From Yponomeuta sedellus (taxonomy: Eukaryota > Arthropoda > Insecta > Lepidoptera > Yponomeutidae), in assembly GCA_934045075.1 (NCBI GenBank), contig OW203727.1:12687501-12751500 (forward strand): DNA of 64,000 nt. Direction: 5' to 3'. The notes beneath the pieces are model-generated. The model made no database searches. It saw only the letters and a list, made by a program, of their open reading frames with translations, and was not told the origin of the DNA. Numbering within the stretch: the first letter of the stretch is position 1; every line of letters starts with the position of its first letter. A program made the position numbers and the translations under genes. Positions 35,001 to 64,000 of the stretch are shown here, in pieces.

Positions 35001-36680
35001 ATTGTATATTACTTCAGGTTGACGACGACCTTCGTCAGAAAGCGAAGCAACTATGCTACGGAATTATATACGGTATGGGAACAAAGTCCCTGAGTTTGGC
35101 TCTGGATATCACAGCAGCGGAGGCGAGTGTCTTAATGTACAGCTTCCATGGGACATATCCAGCCATAGCACAGTTCAAGAATGACATCATTGCCAAATGC
35201 TTGGAGGTCGGTTACGTCGAAACTCTTATGAAACGGCGAAGATGTCTTCCGGATATACATTTGAATGCCAATGGAAGTACTGGGACGCGAAGAGGTTAGT
35301 AGCGACTAAGGATTATTTTGATCTTCTAAATTGTTAACTGAAATTTGGTTTTGCACTAAAAAAGGTACCTAAATTGACTTAATTATTCTGAGCCACATCA
35401 ACTTATGTATTTGCTTGGATTTTTCTACAGACTGCCCGGTTCATAACACATCTAGGCAGGGTGTAACAGTATCTCCATACACATCCGAAAATGTGGGGTT
35501 CTACTGGTCAACATCGAAAACTTCAAGATCACTAAAAAAAAAACCCAGCTGATACCTACTACTGTTACCGGCTTAGGCTTTAAAATGTATAGGTGATTTG
35601 TTAGTGTTCGTATTGACCAGTAGAACTCCCAATTTTCTCCCATTATATTTTCATTAAAAAGTTAAATTTACTTTGCTACATTCCGCAAAAAATCCGAGAA
35701 AACACGCGACGCGTTTCGCCTCTAACACGCGGCATCCTTAGGCTCCCAAATGCAAGTGACCGTCTCCGCAAAAACGCTCCGTATTTAAACGCTCGTGTTA
35801 GAGATGAAACGCGTCGCGTGTTTTCTCACACAAGTATTGGTGTTGGTGGTGGTGTGTTCGTGTCTTGCTTCTGCTTGAAAAAGTGGGAGGGAGGGCGGTG
35901 CATTAGCTAACCGCATGGTGCTTGTGGGATTTTTTGCGGAATTTAGCAAAGCAATTTTAACTTTTTAATGCTATTATGGATTTCCGCAAAGTAACGCCTG
36001 ATTCTACACCATTATATTTTTTACAATTTTCTTTAATATCGGTATATTTTATGGCAACTCTACCGTGTCCAGTATCAACAATCAAACAAATTACAATAAG
36101 CAGACGGTTAATTTTTAAATATATTTTTTATTTTCCGTAAATCCTGAAACTTAGTACGGTCAAAATCTTCGTAAATAAACTCTACGTCAATCTATTTCAA
36201 GATCTCGTATAAAAAAAAATAGAATTTTGTAATTGATTATTGACACTGAAGAAACCGTTTTCAGGTTTAGCATTATTGCAACAACACATTAAATAACTAC
36301 TTCATTACAAGCTCCCAGTATATTTTATTTCGGCAAGAAAGAAACCAATATTATTTTTTTCCTTCTTAGCTCAGGCTGAGAGACAAGCTGTAAATACTAC
36401 CATACAAGGATCAGCTGCCGATATAGCCAAAGCGGCAATGTGTGCCGTAGACAACAGTATGAGACAACAGCCAGAAGACAGAAGAGCACGTCTTATTTTG
36501 CAAATGCACGACGAACTAATCTACGAAGTGCCTGAGGTGTTTAAATCCGAATTCGTCCTTTTATTGAAACAAGCAATGGAAAATACAGTAAAGTTAAATG
36601 TCCCATTACCGGTTAAAGTTAAAATAGGCCCCTCTTGGGGAACGTTGAAAGAAATACCGGGAATTGAGGAGAATAGCTGA
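23073..36680 (+). CDS. DNA polymerase theta (helicase-polymerase), nine exons
   Basis: Exons: 23073-25201, 26964-27088, 27183-29041, 30817-30946, 32148-32329, 33382-33548, 34090-34423, 35018-35294, 36370-36680. All have GT-AG borders and phases that match, giving 1837 residues. Exon 1 holds a superfamily 2 helicase: Walker A APTSAGKT (residue 139), DEMH (240), MSATLPN, and QMIGRAGRMG (487). Exon 2 continues the helicase carboxyl part. Exon 3 carries a long acidic, low-complexity linker, then the degenerate exonuclease-like region. Exons 7-9 hold family A polymerase motifs: TGRMSIHEPN, motif A SADYCQLEMR (Asp 1598), motif B RQKAKQLCYGIIYG, motif C QMHDELIYEV (Asp 1782). The enzyme anneals and extends microhomologies at double-strand breaks (theta-mediated end joining) in the nucleus. 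All catalytic residues are present, so it looks functional. It is somewhat shorter than vertebrate forms, mostly in the linker and polymerase inserts. Confidence 0.95.
25915..26125 (+). mobile_element. RTE-like LINE 3' fragment in POLQ intron 1
   Basis: The frame 25924-26114 ends with DRALWRSLREGYVQQWTSI, the conserved carboxyl end of RTE-type LINE proteins, followed by a (TGA/ATG)n tail at 26112-26123. Severely 5'-truncated. Confidence 0.8.
26585..26930 (-). mobile_element. 5S rRNA-derived SINE, full length, POLQ intron 1
   Basis: On the minus strand it begins GCTCGTGGCCTAGTCGAACC, contains TTAAGCAACAACAGGCGCGG and GGGTGACC (polymerase III promoter part of 5S rRNA), and ends CCCCAGCAGTTGGGACATAC. 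Near-identical 9-bp repeats ACTTTRGAT (26576-26584 and 26931-26939) flank it. One short deletion is seen in the GGTGCTGGATGGGTGACC box relative to other copies. Confidence 0.85.
29207..30048. repeat. 421-bp tandem duplication in POLQ intron 3
   Basis: 29207-29627 and 29628-30048 are head-to-tail copies with no difference noticed. The unit begins TATTCTTAACTTAAAATGGC and ends AGTTAAGTCGTTC. It has no recognisable coding or promoter elements. Confidence 0.95.
30644..30683. repeat. 40-nt perfect palindrome, POLQ intron 3
   Basis: Symmetrical about GAATTC (30661-30666), with half-site AGAACAATTCAGTGATAGAA. Partial direct repeats of TTCTATCACTG follow at 30684-30722. Confidence 0.9.
31150..31440 (-). 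pseudogene. Degenerate Tc1/mariner-type DDE transposase, carboxyl end
   Basis: The minus strand reads LPPYHCELNPIEIIWGQVKG, the end of a DDE_3-type transposase, and, after a frameshift near 31335, LDEAISKITPAAWQRCVEHV. In-frame stops and shifts show it is dead. Located in POLQ intron 4. Confidence 0.8.
32330..33381. other. POLQ intron 5
   Basis: No gene or element border is clear. Contains CG-rich patches near 32590 and 32710 and a short (GA)n run at 32989-32998. Polypyrimidine plus TTTAG precede exon 6. Confidence 0.4.
33805..33872. repeat. Diverged copy of a repeat also at 66-135
   Basis: CCACATAATCCATTAATTGA and AACTAACAGGTTTGACGTTC resemble the sequence at 68-120 (copy A of the large duplication). 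This suggests an interspersed repeat shared by both places. Confidence 0.5.
34805..34905. repeat. Hairpin repeat related to 438-500
   Basis: GGGTGAAGGGACCACTCCGA and GTGCCTGGGACATGG resemble 438-482. Here the left half (CAGCGTCCAGTGGTATCTTC) folds back on it. Probably a MITE fragment in POLQ intron 7. Confidence 0.5.
35652..35970. mobile_element. Foldback MITE in POLQ intron 8
   Basis: Outer arms (CATTAAAAAGTT...TTCCGCAAAAAATCC and its complement) match over about 45 bp with a few changes. An inner pair, GAAAACACGCGACGCGTTTC and its complement at about 35808, makes a second stem. No coding. Confidence 0.7.
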
Positions 36681-36684
36681 TTGT

Positions 36685-36690
36685 AATAAA
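36685..36690 (+). terminator. POLQ poly-A signal
   Basis: AATAAA four bases after the stop codon, with a second AATAAA about 20 bp further on. Confidence 0.6.
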
Positions 36691-36759
36691 GCGTCTAGTT
36701 ATTAGACCTAATAAAAAGCCAAAACAACTGTGATACTTACTATAAACTGTTTTGTTATT

Positions 36760-37135
36760 TAGCCATCGCAATCTCATTGTCAAGAATAAGTGCGAAGTGT
36801 TGACGGTACGGAAACAGCGTGGAGTTTTCCGAAGGGGTGTTTTTCCTGGTTCGCGCGCGCGGCGCTAGGTGTCGCGACCAGTGCGCGCGGCTTTCCCCGA
36901 GCTCAATCAATATGTGCCTACGAAACTCTCCCGACTGCTTGTCACCCCTAACGTCACGGCTACAGGACGCGCCGTGAGCTCGTTAATAACCCAGCCTAAC
37001 CATGTATAGTATCCCAAATACCTGATACAAGGGCAAAGGTTCTCGCGACGCGGTTTTGTCTTGTTTATTTTTTGTTTCCCCGTTAAAATGTGTTGCGGTT
37101 AATTTTGCAGTAACAAGTGCTAGTGGCTTGTAAAA
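36760..37135 (+). promoter_or_regulatory. CG-rich promoter region of the TULP4-like gene
   Basis: The region holds GCGCGCGCGGCGCTAGGTGT and other CG-dense sequence in an otherwise AT-rich window, ending at the start codon 37136. It probably serves as promoter and 5' untranslated region. The transcription start is not determined. Confidence 0.5.
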
Positions 37136-63260
<26,125 letters not shown>

Positions 63261-64000
63261 GTATGTTGAACTTGAGCGTCTAAGATGAAGCTAGGGAAAA
63301 ATTCCTTCGGAGTGTTAGAACACGGACGCCAGGCCGAAATCTGTGTAGTTTGGACACCCAAACTACTTTATTCATAAAATCTAGGAAGCCGATTAAATTT
63401 GTAGGGTTACAAAAATAAAATAAAAAACGCTTTCTCAGTCAGTTCCACAAATTAGAAGGTGAGAAGAACTAACCTTCTAATTTGTGGAACTAACTGACGA
63501 TGTAGCTACCAGAATTATTCATATTTAGTCAGGCGTCTTCGAACGGGCAAGATGATGGATGATGTTGAAATTATTGTGCAACCGTGTTGATTGTATGAGC
63601 GTTTGAAATTTAACAGATGATATTCAACAGTAATATTGTCCAAATTAATACCTGGCTCTGACGGTCCGATAATGGTCCTAACCACAGAGTACATTATATG
63701 TCCTAACCATTATGATGTACCCGGCAAGGGCATCACAAAATCCATGCCAATTTCGGGTAGAGGACTTTGACGATAATATTTAAGTAGGTACTTACTTCAT
63801 TCATACGAGAGGGTCGAAGGAAGATAAATAGCACAATGCGTTCAAGCCCTTCACAAAGCGTAGATAACTTCTGGAGAAAATTGGGCCTTACGTTACAGCC
63901 GCATACAGTCCTACTGAAATCATGCACGCATTTGTAGCGAAAAACGTGTCCAATTGAAATGTATTCAACCCTAAATAAGCTGACTACGAGGACGCGGGTA
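63261..64000. other. TULP4 intron 3, continues beyond window
   Basis: Contains a hairpin at 63435-63497 (26-bp stem with one mismatch, around TTCCACAAATTAGAAGGT). No coding seen. Confidence 0.5.

Overview
The window looks like nuclear DNA of an insect, most likely a moth or butterfly. It is AT-rich, its genes have GT-AG introns, and it is dense in retroelement tails, tRNA- and 5S-rRNA-like SINEs, RTE/CR1-like LINEs, MITEs and DNA transposons typical of Lepidoptera. No ribosomal or intact tRNA gene, CRISPR array or bacterial operon is seen. The order-level call is inference from repeat content.

Left third (1-23 kb): a segment of at least 4.8 kb occurs twice in direct orientation (1-4822 and 14009-18831), almost base for base. 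Each copy holds a foldback element, a 150-bp minisatellite and a THAP-domain exon fragment. Between the copies lie a two-exon DDE/SWIM transposase gene (5576-8127) and a complete 2.85-kb DNA transposon (9710-12563) with terminal inverted repeats, an AATT target duplication, an apparently intact two-exon transposase and a perfect 68-bp-stem palindrome built from a tRNA-like 3' half. From 18.8 to 23 kb there are a THAP amino-terminal fragment, a LINE with a nested SINE, and a MITE.

Middle (23-37 kb): a complete nine-exon gene for DNA polymerase theta (POLQ, called mus308 in flies). The exons join in frame to 1837 residues: superfamily 2 helicase, long acidic linker, family A polymerase. Its introns hold LINE and SINE insertions, a 421-bp tandem duplication, a degenerate Tc1/mariner-type transposase and a foldback MITE.

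Right part (37-64 kb): only 455 bp after the POLQ stop begins a second gene on the same strand, whose first three exons match the amino-terminal part of tubby-like protein 4 (TULP4/Tusp). It runs off the window. Intron 1 (15.4 kb) contains an apparently complete DIRS-type tyrosine-recombinase retrotransposon (about 41185-46965) with inverted termini, an internal complementary region and three ORFs, plus SINEs, a foldback element and a mariner pseudogene. Intron 2 (10.4 kb) contains an uninterrupted 3.4-kb (CTAT)n array grown from a LINE tail. Exon 3 lacks about 29 residues expected for the family and shifts frame at the gap, and a young RTE fragment sits 54 bp upstream of it. The allele may be broken, or the assembly wrong there.

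The two host genes act in unrelated processes: POLQ in microhomology-mediated end joining, TULP4 probably as an adaptor of a ubiquitin ligase. The rest is mobile DNA. Exon structures were built by hand from splice consensus, reading frame and family resemblance; no search or transcript evidence was available.
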